From: JAIOSM01 sp964565415
Lineage (GTDB): Bacteria > Desulfobacterota > Desulfobacteria > Desulfobacterales > Desulfobacteraceae
Length of the DNA: 64,000 nt
Direction: 5' to 3'
Assembly (NCBI GenBank): GCA_964565415.1
Contig: CAZMEX010000001.1
Location: forward strand, 76,946 to 140,945
Under the pieces are notes generated by a model that was not told the DNA's origin, searched no databases, and was given only the letters and a program-made list of their open reading frames with translations. The position numbers and the translations under genes were made by a program. Of the stretch, positions 17,382 through 26,301 are shown one piece after another (within the stretch, counting starts at the first letter, position 1; every line of letters starts with the position of its first letter).

Positions 17382-18803
17382 TTATTTCCCTTCTATTCTA
17401 AATTTTTTTAGTATATCAGCCAGTTGACCGGCAATTTTTTCAATTTCAATATTCATACTCTGGTTGTTTCTATTGGCTTTTCCTGCAACACTTATTGACA
17501 ATTCATCATCCTTTTCATGTACAATCTCCAGCATAATACTCTGGTGCGACATGAAAAAAGTTACCATGCAGCCTGCTATCATTAAAACAAAACCAATATA
17601 GACAAAGATAACTCCGGGGTCATAAGTAACCTGAAGCCCTGTATAGTATTTTTTTTCAAAAGTGTCAGCAATAAAGGAAAAGTCTCCCTTACGCATTTTG
17701 TCAAAGGTTGGAAATCTTGTGGGCATAACAACCATAAACTCTTTTCCATCAGGTTTTGTAAGTTTTCCAATGAACGATTCACCAAGGTTGTGTCCTTTAA
17801 AATCAAATTGCGGAATATACTTGATTAAAGTAAACTCACCTCCATTTTCAGGAAGCTTAAAAGACTCATCAAGTTTAACTTTCTGATGATATATCATTTT
17901 GCTCTTGTGGCTGTTAATCTCTAAATCAAGGTTGTCAGCTGATGAGACTCCATAATTTGCCTGGAAAAAATTAATTGATTTATATCTTAGAGGATCATTG
18001 ACTATAATATCTTTTTTAAATATTTCTTTATTATCTTCAATTATGGAAATGCTGGACTTGAACTCTTCTGGCATCCCAGTATCATAAAATTTAACAATGA
18101 ATGTATTGCATTTTATAGTAAATCCAAATTTTTTCTCAAATTTTTGATTAGGTATCATAACAGAATCAGCTGATTGACCCTCATTAAGATTTAAATTACC
18201 TTTAAAACCAAGAAAAGCACCAATTAGAGCACCAATAAGAAGGAAAATAATACTTAAGTGAACAATATAGACACCAAGTCTTGTCCACCTGCCTTTTTCA
18301 CCAAAAAATGCAATGGAGTCATCACTCTTTTTTTCCAGGATGGTATTAAACTTTTTTGATAAAAACTTTTTATATTCCAACGTGGTTTTTTCAAAATTAT
18401 TATTTGCAATAAAGGTTTGTCTGTTTTTAAGTTTTTTAAATCTTTCAGTATTAAAGGTTACTTTTTTTGGGAAAATAATTTTCCAGGTTTTATTGAGTCT
18501 GTCAATGGAGCAGACCACAATATTGATTACAAGCAAAAAAAGCAGGAGAAGGAACCACCATGCGTGGTACATATCATAAAAGTTGAGCAGTGCAAAAAGT
18601 TTATATAGAAAATTGCCATACTTGTGAAAGTAGAAAGATTGACTGGCGTTTTGGGGAATAAGAGTTCCAATAATTGAAGTTACTGCAATTAAAATAAGAG
18701 AATATATTGCAAGCTTGACAGATGCAAAAAAGTCCCAGGTTTGTTTGTAAATGGGTTGATTTGCTGTTGTGTCTGTTTTTTTTGTCTGTTTTGATCTGGT
18801 CAT
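17382..18803 (-). CDS. resB: System II cytochrome c biogenesis protein ResB
   Basis: A 473-residue ResB/Ccs1-family protein. It has three N-terminal membrane helices (about 30-50, 80-100 and 175-200), a large periplasmic domain, and a fourth helix near 395-415 followed by a cytoplasmic tail. The conserved opening SVKLAIYSLILIAVTSIIGT is present. It works with CcsB in heme delivery and apocytochrome handling. resB-ccsB is preceded by a DUF374 acyltransferase on the same strand. Confidence 0.92.
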   Translation of the reverse strand: MTRSKQTKKTDTTANQPIYKQTWDFFASVKLAIYSLILIAVTSIIGTLIPQNASQSFYFHKYGNFLYKLFALLNFYDMYHAWWFLLLLFLLVINIVVCSIDRLNKTWKIIFPKKVTFNTERFKKLKNRQTFIANNNFEKTTLEYKKFLSKKFNTILEKKSDDSIAFFGEKGRWTRLGVYIVHLSIIFLLIGALIGAFLGFKGNLNLNEGQSADSVMIPNQKFEKKFGFTIKCNTFIVKFYDTGMPEEFKSSISIIEDNKEIFKKDIIVNDPLRYKSINFFQANYGVSSADNLDLEINSHKSKMIYHQKVKLDESFKLPENGGEFTLIKYIPQFDFKGHNLGESFIGKLTKPDGKEFMVVMPTRFPTFDKMRKGDFSFIADTFEKKYYTGLQVTYDPGVIFVYIGFVLMIAGCMVTFFMSHQSIMLEIVHEKDDELSISVAGKANRNNQSMNIEIEKIAGQLADILKKFRIEGK

Positions 18804-18816
18804 TGTGAAATTAACC

Positions 18817-19473
18817 TTATGTTTTAATGTATTTAGCTAAACTATTTTGAAGTTCAACTCTTTTATTTTCAAAATCTTTATCTGTTTTTATTGAATCAGC
18901 TGAAATTTTTTTACTGAATACTATTGTTACTTTGGAAAATGGCTTTGGAATCTGGCTTTTGTCCCAGGAGTTCACATGCCATGCTGACTCAGCAATGGCA
19001 GAACAGGGAAATATTAATGCTCCTGATTTCTGGGCTATGCGGATGGAACCTGGTTTTACAATCCCAAGGGGTCCTTTTGGACCATCTGGAGCCACAGCAC
19101 CAATATGATTCTTGTTTGTAAGGTGTTGTATCATTAACTCCATTGCTTGTTTTCCTCCCCTTGAGGATGAACCCCTTATGCCAATGTATCCATTCAGTTC
19201 ACCCACATTGGTCATGATATCACCATCAAGGCTTTTGCTTACAATACCTGCCACATTGTACTTTAAAAATTTTTTAATTCCTTTTATACAGGCAAGGGCG
19301 TGTTGGTGGGAAGCTACCAGAACAACTGATCCACCATTTTCAAGATGGTTTGTAAACTCATCTTGATTTTTATATTTTATGCAGATGGTAAGAAAATAAA
19401 TATTCATTAAAATATGTATAAGATAACTTGTTATGGTACTTCCTAATAATAGTCGCTTAATTTTTTTATTCAT
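18817..19473 (-). CDS. DUF374 lysophospholipid acyltransferase family protein
   Basis: A 218-residue protein with an N-terminal hydrophobic anchor. The chosen ATG at 19473 overlaps the end of recD by 8 bp. Family marks are SHQHAL (a modified acyltransferase HX4D-type site) and APDGPKGPLGIVKPGSI. DUF374 proteins belong to the LpxL-like acyltransferase clan and are usually found with lipid A or lipoprotein genes. The acyl acceptor is not known. The start was set by homology to the family length; the frame is open 16 codons further upstream. Confidence 0.85.
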   Translation of the reverse strand: MNKKIKRLLLGSTITSYLIHILMNIYFLTICIKYKNQDEFTNHLENGGSVVLVASHQHALACIKGIKKFLKYNVAGIVSKSLDGDIMTNVGELNGYIGIRGSSSRGGKQAMELMIQHLTNKNHIGAVAPDGPKGPLGIVKPGSIRIAQKSGALIFPCSAIAESAWHVNSWDKSQIPKPFSKVTIVFSKKISADSIKTDKDFENKRVELQNSLAKYIKT

Positions 19474-21217
19474 TTTTATCTTTATGATAGTTATCTTTAT
19501 GATATGTAATACTTTTATCAAGCAATTTAGTTATATTGGATAATTTTTTTGAATGGGTTATGGCAGCATGTTTTATTACATCAATACTGCCTGCAATGGT
19601 AACTTTTTTTCTTGCCCGCGTGATAGCTGTGTATAAAAGTTCCCTTGTTAAAACAGGTGATGAAACAGAAGGAAGAACAAGGAGAACATGGTCAAATTCC
19701 GAACCCTGGCTTTTATGTACAGTGATTGCAAATGCATGTTCAAACGTTTTGAGCTGGGAAATATTAAAAGACCTGAGAGATGAGTCTTTATCCTGAAAAA
19801 AAGCTTTTATTTCACCTTTTGTTTTCACAAGCATGCCCATGTCCCCATTAAACAAAAGTTTATTGTAATCGTTTTTTGTAATCATTAAAATTGACTTTAA
19901 AAAAGATTGTTTTATACCATGGATTTGTGAGGTCTGTAAAAGGTTTTCTGTGATTTTATTTAAATTGTCAGAACCAGAAGAGCTTTTTCTCAAACAGCAT
20001 AAAATTTTAAACTCGCCAAGTTTTTTATGGGCGAGCTCAAGGTTATTTTCTTGAAAATAGGGAGTATAACCTTTGATTATAATATTTTTAAGGTCAGACT
20101 CTATTTTTGAAGAGTCATTAATATTGATAAAGGCAAGATCATTGTAATTTTTTAAGTTAAAGCTTGAAAAAATAGTTTCAATCTCTTTTACATTACCTGA
20201 ATTTATAGCCCGGGCAAGTTTATTGATGCCATGTTTTCTGCCGGATCTGAAATTATAGTCAAGGTTTACAATAAAGTTATTCAGCTTTTCAGATTCACAG
20301 ATATCGGCAAAGAGAGAGCCTGTTTCAATGGAACCAAGCTGGTTCTTGTCACCAAAAATAATAACTTTTGTGCTCAAGGGTATTGCTTCTAAGAGCTTGG
20401 TCATTAAGGCAATGTCAATCATTGATGCTTCATCAATGATCACGAGATCAGCACTGATTTTTTTTTCAGTATACTGTTTTCTGGTCTTTACACTGGTCTT
20501 GATTTGTAAAAGTCTATGGATTGTCAAACCTGATTTGAACTTTGATGCAGCTTTACCAGTTGGTGCAGTGTATACAATCTTCAGGGAAGTTTGCTGCTTT
20601 GATAAATTTGAAAAGACTGCTCCGATTTTATCAGCAATATATGTTTTTCCGGTTCCAGGTCCTCCCGGGATAATTAAAAAATTATTTTTAAGCGCTTTTT
20701 GCACACAATCTTTCTGGGTCTCTATGGCAGCTTTTTTTTCTTGATCAAACTCTTTTTTAAAATGGTCAAAATGTTTGTTGATTTCAATGCCCAGAACTCC
20801 GGGGTCAACACCAGGTGATTTGTATTTTACTCTTTGGGATATGTTTTTAACAAATCGTTGTTGATAATCAAAAAATCTGGCAAGATAGAGTCGGCAATCT
20901 GAATCCAGCACAAGGGGGTAATCACAGGTTTTCCCAACGATTTTGCTTGATTTTAAAGCGTTAAGCCAAAGCTTTTTTTCAGGAAGTTTAAACTTGTCTG
21001 GATTCATTGAGTCGTTATCAATTGTAATTGCTCTGTTTGACATCTTAAGTATATCAATACAAAGATGCCCCTCCCGTGAATTTTTTGAAACAAGGGCAGC
21101 AGATAATTTTATGATTTCACTGTTTTCTTTGCTGATTTCAGCAAGATTGGTGGCAAAAAAATAATCAAGGTTTGAAAAAAATCCCAAGCCAAACAATTTG
21201 TCAATATCAATCTGCAT
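19466..21217 (-). CDS. recD: RecD-like ATP-dependent exodeoxyribonuclease, alpha subunit
   Basis: A 583-residue superfamily 1B helicase with Walker A GGPGTGKT at 185-192, Walker B IIDEASM, motif III FGDKNQL, and the C-terminal VHKSQGSEFDHV and LLYTAITRARKKV motifs. The N-terminal part matches RecD of RecBCD rather than the longer RecD2. recB and recC are not in the window; they would be expected just upstream or elsewhere. It overlaps the following acyltransferase gene by 8 bp. Confidence 0.88.
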   Translation of the reverse strand: MQIDIDKLFGLGFFSNLDYFFATNLAEISKENSEIIKLSAALVSKNSREGHLCIDILKMSNRAITIDNDSMNPDKFKLPEKKLWLNALKSSKIVGKTCDYPLVLDSDCRLYLARFFDYQQRFVKNISQRVKYKSPGVDPGVLGIEINKHFDHFKKEFDQEKKAAIETQKDCVQKALKNNFLIIPGGPGTGKTYIADKIGAVFSNLSKQQTSLKIVYTAPTGKAASKFKSGLTIHRLLQIKTSVKTRKQYTEKKISADLVIIDEASMIDIALMTKLLEAIPLSTKVIIFGDKNQLGSIETGSLFADICESEKLNNFIVNLDYNFRSGRKHGINKLARAINSGNVKEIETIFSSFNLKNYNDLAFININDSSKIESDLKNIIIKGYTPYFQENNLELAHKKLGEFKILCCLRKSSSGSDNLNKITENLLQTSQIHGIKQSFLKSILMITKNDYNKLLFNGDMGMLVKTKGEIKAFFQDKDSSLRSFNISQLKTFEHAFAITVHKSQGSEFDHVLLVLPSVSSPVLTRELLYTAITRARKKVTIAGSIDVIKHAAITHSKKLSNITKLLDKSITYHKDNYHKDKNE

Positions 21218-21364
21218 AATCTTATAATCTATAGATATTATGCTGGAAAAACAAGATAATTATAGACCTTAGAGTGATGTTTTTCCATGATAATTGCTCA
21301 AGATATGTTATATGGAGGAAATCTTAAGGTGGGACAATGGAATAGAATGGAATAGAGAGACAAG

Positions 21365-21598
21365 CTAATGATATCTTTTTTTTCTTCTATCTTTCTTTTT
21401 TCTTCTATCGCTATTACCTGACAGTTCAACAATTACTCCTTCTCTGACACTTTGCCTCCTGTCTCGCTTGTTTTTACGCCGATCCTTTTTAAACTTACGG
21501 GTAATAGTTTTTTGGGTGCCTCCAGGCATGTGTTTGACTCTATCAACAGATCCAATGGTTGTCTCACGGTATGGAATTGTTCTGTATTGAAAAGTCAT
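21365..21598 (-). CDS. Small very basic protein, function unknown
   Basis: A 77-residue ORF with a strongly basic C-terminal half made of repeats of DRR and KKDRR. A good SD (GGAGG) precedes the ATG, which supports translation. The composition suggests nucleic-acid or ribosome binding, but no family is recognised. It stands alone between recD and the hemerythrin-like gene. Confidence 0.55.
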   Translation of the reverse strand: MTFQYRTIPYRETTIGSVDRVKHMPGGTQKTITRKFKKDRRKNKRDRRQSVREGVIVELSGNSDRRKKKDRRKKRYH

Positions 21599-21731
21599 GG
21601 GTAGTTCCTCCTTGAACTAAAATTATAATCATGCTTATTAAAATCCTTTTATTTTTCTGCCCATAACACACTTTTTTGAATATTACAATAGTTCTTGCTA
21701 ATTAAAAATATCGTCACATGATAAAAAATCT

Positions 21732-22169
21732 TTAATTTGCTTTGCTCTTTTTCTCGTATTTACCAATAAAATTATTTATGCGTAAAAATGGAATATACCT
21801 GGAATCAAGGGTTTTCAGGTGATCCATAAGCAGATCTTTTAAGTTGTTGATAACATCACTGCTTAGATTGCTTTTATCATCAGCAACCTGTCTGCGAAGT
21901 TCCATGACAAATGTTTCAAATTTGCGGTGCTTCTTACAATGCTCTGTAAATTCAGGATATTTGTTGGTTTTCAAATACTCTTCTTCAATGCTGAAGTAGT
22001 ATTTACTGTATTCGCTTATTTCCGAAATCATGTTTGCACACTCTTTTCCTTCAGCATTGCTTTCATTTAAATCAATGAGTGCATTGATAAGGGCAAACAT
22101 CTTTTTTTGCAGTTCATCTATTTCAGGTATATCAACTTTTAATGTTTCATCCCATTCAATTTTTTTCAT
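21732..22169 (-). CDS. Bacteriohemerythrin-like protein lacking two iron ligands
   Basis: A 145-residue protein of the bacteriohemerythrin fold (WDETLKVDIPEID start). Normal members bind a di-iron site with five His plus Glu and Asp. Here E62, H77, H81, H117 and D122 are kept, but the first His of the IDEQH motif is Q21 and the second, in the HFxxEE motif, is Y58. The di-iron site is therefore probably lost or altered, so oxygen binding is doubtful. Start SD GGAG. It overlaps the small membrane protein upstream by 14 bp. Confidence 0.85.
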   Translation of the reverse strand: MKKIEWDETLKVDIPEIDELQKKMFALINALIDLNESNAEGKECANMISEISEYSKYYFSIEEEYLKTNKYPEFTEHCKKHRKFETFVMELRRQVADDKSNLSSDVINNLKDLLMDHLKTLDSRYIPFLRINNFIGKYEKKSKAN

Positions 22170-22368
22170 CTTTGTCGCTCCTGTTGTATTTTCCTATTAA
22201 AATAGTAGATATTATTGCGAATGATATAGCCACTGCTTTTGCAATGGTTATCTTTAATCCATTATTACCAAATGCAGGCAGGATAACAAAAGGTATAAAA
22301 TATAGATATAAGAATGAATGCAAACACCCAATTCCTGCAATTTTATAAATGGTTTTTTTCTTCATCAT
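22156..22368 (-). CDS. Small two-helix membrane protein, function unknown
   Basis: A 70-residue protein with two hydrophobic segments (about 8-32 and 38-58) and a charged C-terminus. Its ATG overlaps the mpl stop codon (ATGA arrangement) and its end overlaps the hemerythrin-like gene, so all three are translationally linked. No family is recognised. Confidence 0.65.
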   Translation of the reverse strand: MMKKKTIYKIAGIGCLHSFLYLYFIPFVILPAFGNNGLKITIAKAVAISFAIISTILIGKYNRSDKDEKN

Positions 22369-23756
22369 AAGCGTTTTAGTATTTTTAAGTGAATATCGTC
22401 AAATCCCTTGTTGGACATAATAAGCACAAGGTCCCCATCCTTTGCTTGTTTAGATATAAAATCAATAATTAACTCTGTGTTGTGAAAATAAAAAGCCTTA
22501 ATACCTGTTGCTGTTATATCATTAACAAGTTTTTTAGCTGACATCCTTTTTTCCGCAGGGATTTTGGTAATTCCTGCTGGCTCTTTAATGCAGACAATAT
22601 CAGCATTGATAAAAGAGTTCGGGTATATATCCTGGAATATATCACGCATGCTGGTGTTGGTTCCAGGTTCAAAAACTGCTATAACTCTTCCATTCTTATA
22701 AAAAGGTTTAACAGCAGCAATGGTTTCTTTAACAGCAGTTGGGTGGTGTGCAAAATCATCCATAATGGTTATGCCATTTTTTATACCCCTGACTTCCTGC
22801 CTTCTTTTTATCCCTGAAAAATTTTCCAAACCTTTTTTAAGAATCCCATTGGAGACACCTATGCTTTTTACAGCGCATGCTGCAGCAAGTATATTCATTA
22901 TATTGTGTCTGCCCATAAGAGAGGTTTTAATTGAAATTTTTTCTTTTCCGGGAGTTTTAATTGTAAAACAAGCTCTATTAGATTTAACAACATAATTTTC
23001 AAAGGACCAGTAATTGCTCTTTTGTCCAAATTTTTCTGTCTTGCAGGCAACTATATCTATAATGTCATTAAGATTTTTATTTTCATCAGATGCAATCAGT
23101 AATGTATCAGTTTTGAGTCTGTTTAAAAAAGTAGTGAAAATCTCTTTTATGTGATCAAGGTTTTTAAAAATATCAGCATGATCAAATTCAATACCTGTGT
23201 TTATTGTTATTACAGGGTTAAAATGCATGAACTTTGGACCTTTATCAAAAAAAGCTGTATCATACTCATCACCTTCTATGACAAAATAATCTCCTTTGCC
23301 CCTGTGAAAGCTTGAATTAAAGTCTTTAAGAATGCCTCCAATCATAAATGAAGGGTCAAGCCCAGCCATAAAAAGAATATACGCTATAATAGAAGCAGTT
23401 GTAGTCTTCCCATGGGTACCTGTAATAAGGATAACCTTTTTATCATTTGCAAAAAATTTATTTAAAGCCTGGGGCATTGACAAATATGGAGTGTTCTCTT
23501 TAATGACCTGCTTTGCTTCAACATTATTCTTTGTAACTGCATTTCCAATCACAACAAGATCAGGCTTATAAGCTATATTGTCAGGGCTGAATCCCTTAAA
23601 AAGCCTGATGCCTTTTTCCATGAGAAAATCACTCATGGGCGGATAGATATTTTTATCAGAACCTGTTACATCATATCCTGCTTCCTGAAGCATGCAGGCA
23701 AGGGTCCCCATGCCAGTACCGCATGCTGCAATTAAATGAATTGTTTTTATACTCAT
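22365..23756 (-). CDS. mpl: UDP-N-acetylmuramate:L-alanyl-gamma-D-glutamyl-meso-diaminopimelate ligase
   Basis: A 463-residue Mur ligase. N-terminal HLIAACGTGMGTLA and TGSDKNIYPPMSDFL match Mpl rather than MurC; the ATP loop is GTHGKTTTAS. Mpl joins the recycled tripeptide L-Ala-gamma-D-Glu-meso-DAP to UDP-MurNAc in peptidoglycan recycling, in the cytoplasm. The ATG directly follows the hemL stop codon, so the two are coupled. Confidence 0.9.
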   Translation of the reverse strand: MSIKTIHLIAACGTGMGTLACMLQEAGYDVTGSDKNIYPPMSDFLMEKGIRLFKGFSPDNIAYKPDLVVIGNAVTKNNVEAKQVIKENTPYLSMPQALNKFFANDKKVILITGTHGKTTTASIIAYILFMAGLDPSFMIGGILKDFNSSFHRGKGDYFVIEGDEYDTAFFDKGPKFMHFNPVITINTGIEFDHADIFKNLDHIKEIFTTFLNRLKTDTLLIASDENKNLNDIIDIVACKTEKFGQKSNYWSFENYVVKSNRACFTIKTPGKEKISIKTSLMGRHNIMNILAAACAVKSIGVSNGILKKGLENFSGIKRRQEVRGIKNGITIMDDFAHHPTAVKETIAAVKPFYKNGRVIAVFEPGTNTSMRDIFQDIYPNSFINADIVCIKEPAGITKIPAEKRMSAKKLVNDITATGIKAFYFHNTELIIDFISKQAKDGDLVLIMSNKGFDDIHLKILKRL

Positions 23757-25043
23757 CTATTTAAGTTCAACAAAAGTTTTCGATGCTGCTGCAATGGTTT
23801 TTTCAATATCATCATCAGTATGGGCAGTGGACATAAAAATAGCCTCAAATTGTGATGGTGCAAGGTATACACCTCTTTTTAACATTCCATGGTAATAGGC
23901 AGAAAACATTTTCAGATCACATTTTTTCGCATCATCAAAATTGTTAACGGGTGAACCACTGAAAAATACACCTGCCATAGCTCCTGCCTGGGCTATGGTC
24001 AGGTTGATCCCACTTTTATCAGCAGAGGCTTTTAAGCCCTTGAGAAGTTTTTCGGTTTTTAAATTCAGCTCATTGTAAATACCATCTTTATCTAACTCTT
24101 CCAGAGTTGCTATCCCGGCTGCCATGGCAAGGGGGTTTCCTGACAAAGTACCTGCCTGGTATACACTGCCGGAAGGTGCGATATGATCCATGATTTCTTT
24201 TTTACCACCATAGGCCCCCACTGGCAGACCACCGCCAATAACTTTTCCAAAACATGTTATATCAGGGTTAATATTAAAAAAACCCTGGGCACAATTATGT
24301 GCGACTCTGAACCCTGTCATCACCTCATCAAAAATCAGCAGAGCTCCAAATTTTAAAGTGGATTCCCTCAATATCTCAAGGAATCCATCCTCTGGTAAAA
24401 CCATTCCCATGTTTCCTGCAACAGGTTCCACAATTACACAGGCAACCTTGTCTCCTTTCTCCTCCATCACCTTTTTAAAGCCATCAATATCATTGTATTT
24501 CAGGGAGAGAGTATTGGAAACAATCTGCTTTGGAATTCCAGGACTCCCGGGAATATTAAGGGTTGCAACCCCAGAACCTGCTTCAACAAGCAAGGTGTCA
24601 GCATGACCATGGTAACACCCATCAAATTTAATGATAATATCTCTGTTGGTAAATCCTCTGGCAAGTCTAATGGCACTCATGGTAGCTTCAGTACCGGAAT
24701 TTACCATTCTTACCTTTTCCACAGATGCAACTCTGTTCACAACAAGGGATGCAAGTTTGGTTTCAAGTTCAGTCGGTGCACCAAAACTTGTTCCAGTTTT
24801 TATTGTTTTTTCAAGTTCTTTAACAACCTTTGGGTGTTGATGTCCAAGGATCAAAGGTCCCCAGGAGAGTACATAATCAATATATGAATTATGATCAGCA
24901 TCATAAAGCTTACATCCTTCTCCCCTGGAAATAAAAAGAGGAGAACCCCCAACGGATTTTAATGCTCTGGCTGGTGAATTTACACCTCCCGGGATATAGA
25001 TTTGTGCTTCTTTAAAAAGTTTTTCAGATTTAGTAATATCCAT
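23757..25043 (-). CDS. hemL: Glutamate-1-semialdehyde 2,1-aminomutase
   Basis: A 428-residue PLP enzyme of usual length. Family marks: YIPGGVNSPARA, DYVLSWGPLILGH, NSGTEATMSAIRLARG, DEVMTGFR and the PLP lysine region FGKVIGGGLPVGAYGG. It makes 5-aminolevulinate from glutamate semialdehyde, feeding HemB and the Ahb pathway encoded at 53-57 kb. The start at 25043 is chosen because GGGGA lies 6 bp before it; ATGs at 25055 and 25058 are alternatives. Confidence 0.95.
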   Translation of the reverse strand: MDITKSEKLFKEAQIYIPGGVNSPARALKSVGGSPLFISRGEGCKLYDADHNSYIDYVLSWGPLILGHQHPKVVKELEKTIKTGTSFGAPTELETKLASLVVNRVASVEKVRMVNSGTEATMSAIRLARGFTNRDIIIKFDGCYHGHADTLLVEAGSGVATLNIPGSPGIPKQIVSNTLSLKYNDIDGFKKVMEEKGDKVACVIVEPVAGNMGMVLPEDGFLEILRESTLKFGALLIFDEVMTGFRVAHNCAQGFFNINPDITCFGKVIGGGLPVGAYGGKKEIMDHIAPSGSVYQAGTLSGNPLAMAAGIATLEELDKDGIYNELNLKTEKLLKGLKASADKSGINLTIAQAGAMAGVFFSGSPVNNFDDAKKCDLKMFSAYYHGMLKRGVYLAPSQFEAIFMSTAHTDDDIEKTIAAASKTFVELK

Positions 25044-25132
25044 TTTGATCCCCATCATATATTATTATTAAATGTTTTCTGGTCAATCGCTATTTATATA
25101 CTTTTTTTTAAATTTCTTCAATCAAAAAAAGA

Positions 25133-25161
25133 TTGACATACATAGCTATCACTGATAGTTT
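25133..25161 (+). promoter_or_regulatory. Promoter of tRNA-Lys with internal palindrome
   Basis: TTGACA (25133-25138) is followed after 17 bp by TAGTTT (25156-25161). A perfect palindrome CTATCACTGATAG (25145-25157) fills the spacer and touches the -10 box, a position suited to repression. The tRNA starts about 40 bp downstream. Confidence 0.55.
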
Positions 25162-25202
25162 ATCATTCGTTTAAATTAAAGAACATGGCTTTGTAAAAGA
25201 CT

Positions 25203-25278
25203 GGGTCGTTAGCTCAACTGGTAGAGCAATTGACTCTTAATCAATAGGTCCCGGGTTCGACTCCCTGACGACCCACCA
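25203..25278 (+). tRNA. tRNA-Lys(CTT)
   Basis: The cloverleaf is complete. Acceptor GGGTCGT pairs with ACGACCC; the anticodon stem ATTGA/TCAAT encloses the loop CTCTTAA with anticodon CTT; the T-loop GGTTCGACTCC is present and CCA is encoded. Confidence 0.95.
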
Positions 25279-25287
25279 GTCATAATC

Positions 25288-25321
25288 AAGGTTGATAAGT
25301 TTTCTTAAGCTTGTCAACCTT
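25288..25321 (+). terminator. Hairpin after tRNA-Lys
   Basis: AAGGTTGATAAG and CTTGTCAACCTT form a 12-bp stem with one G-U pair, 10 bp after the tRNA CCA. No T-run follows, so it may act as a processing or 3'-end stabilising hairpin rather than a strict terminator. Confidence 0.5.
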
Positions 25322-25373
25322 AAATCCAAAATTTTCATCAAACCCCTGCAAATTATTTACAATAGGAAAACAA

Positions 25374-25436
25374 AAAAAAAGATATTAGGGTTTTTACACA
25401 AACCCTGATATCTTATATTTACTAAAGCGTGACTAC
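25374..25436. repeat. 63-bp direct repeat, copy 1
   Basis: This copy matches the one at 26539-26601 over 63 bp, with one clear difference (G/A in the hairpin arm). It contains the hairpin AAGATATTAGGGTTT / AAACCCTGATATCTT plus TATATTTACTAAAGCGTGACTAC. No tRNA lies next to this copy in the orientation that would use it as a terminator. It marks the left boundary of the VapBC segment. Confidence 0.85.
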
Positions 25437-25570
25437 GGATGTTAATGTCGCCTGATTTGAAGATGAAGGGATGTGGCAGGAAAGAGCAAAAAAAACAAAA
25501 CTTGAATAATAATTTTAAAAATATTATAATTTAAATTATAGGATTTGAATAAACAATAAAGAGGCTGATT

Positions 25571-25831
25571 ATGGCAAAAATATTATCAACACCAGTTGAT
25601 GAATCTGTAATTCATCAGATTGGCATATTAGCAAATGAATTTAATATGACCAATGAAGCTATTATTGAAGCTGCAATAAAACTTTATTCAAAGCAGAAAA
25701 AAACAGAACAGATTAAAGATAAAGATATATTTACAAAAACTTTTGGGGCATGGCATCGTTCAGACCCTCCTGAAAAAACAATAAAAAAAGCACGCGCAGC
25801 ATTTAACAAATCAATGGGAAGACACCATTGA
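25571..25831 (+). CDS. vapB: VapB-type antitoxin (ribbon-helix-helix)
   Basis: An 86-residue protein with an N-terminal ribbon-helix-helix-like segment (about 5-45, including MTNEAIIEAAIKLYSK) and a C-terminal toxin-binding tail. The SD AAAGAGG precedes the ATG. The stop codon overlaps the ATG of the PIN toxin by one base (TGATG). Such antitoxins bind their own operator and neutralise the toxin. The cognate toxin here is frameshifted, so the antitoxin may be all that remains functional. Confidence 0.8.
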   Translation: MAKILSTPVDESVIHQIGILANEFNMTNEAIIEAAIKLYSKQKKTEQIKDKDIFTKTFGAWHRSDPPEKTIKKARAAFNKSMGRHH

Positions 25832-26218
25832 TGAAAGCATTTGTCGATGCTGATATTCTTATTTGGCACCTCAGAGGAGAGAAAAGAGCCAATGATTTTT
25901 TAGTCAACCTCCGGGATGAAAGAAAATATGAATTATGCACCGGGGCAATGCAACGTGCAGAAGTTACATTTTTTTATGCGACCTGAAGAGAAGGAAGCCA
26001 CACAGTTATTCCTGTCATTATTTAAAACAGAACCTGTAGATCAAGATGTTGTAGATACAGCAGCGACTTTATATCGAAAATGGCATCCCAGTCATGGAAT
26101 TGATGTGAACGATGCTCTTCTTGCTGCCACAACCATGAAAACCGGTGGCAGAATCTATACTCTTAATATGAAACATTATCCTATGCCTGAAGTAATTATT
26201 AAAAAAGCATGGGAATAA
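25831..26218 (+). pseudogene. vapC: VapC-type PIN-domain toxin, frameshifted at a T7 tract
   Basis: The first frame opens with the PIN-domain start MKAFVDADILIWHLRGEK and runs to AEVTFFYAT, then stops at 26014 region shortly after a run of seven T (25969-25975). The next frame continues exactly where a normal VapC would (RPEEKEATQLFLS, GIDVNDALLAATTM, LNMKHYPMPE). With six T the two parts join as one protein of about 128 residues. The catalytic acidic residues (D6 and D8 region, E of the middle motif, and the D of GIDVNDALL) are split between the frames. It could be an inactivating insertion, a programmed slip at the T run, or a sequencing error. Confidence 0.85.
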
Positions 26219-26301
26219 GTTAGTCACACAAAATAACATTTCATTCGTCAAGAAGTCCTGATTTATCAGTATTTCAATACATTATAGACTGATTTTATTG
26301 A

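Noticed and set aside
20328..20744. 138-codon open frame opposite recD
   Set aside because: It is antisense to the helicase motifs and is a codon-bias shadow.
25059..25086. TTGACC-N16-TAATAT promoter for hemL
   Set aside because: It would leave a leader of only about nine bases before the preferred hemL start, so I do not list it as a promoter.
25133..25161. Cloned tet-regulated vector sequence
   Set aside because: Only the 13-bp core matches; the flanks differ from tet operators and vectors, so contamination is unlikely.
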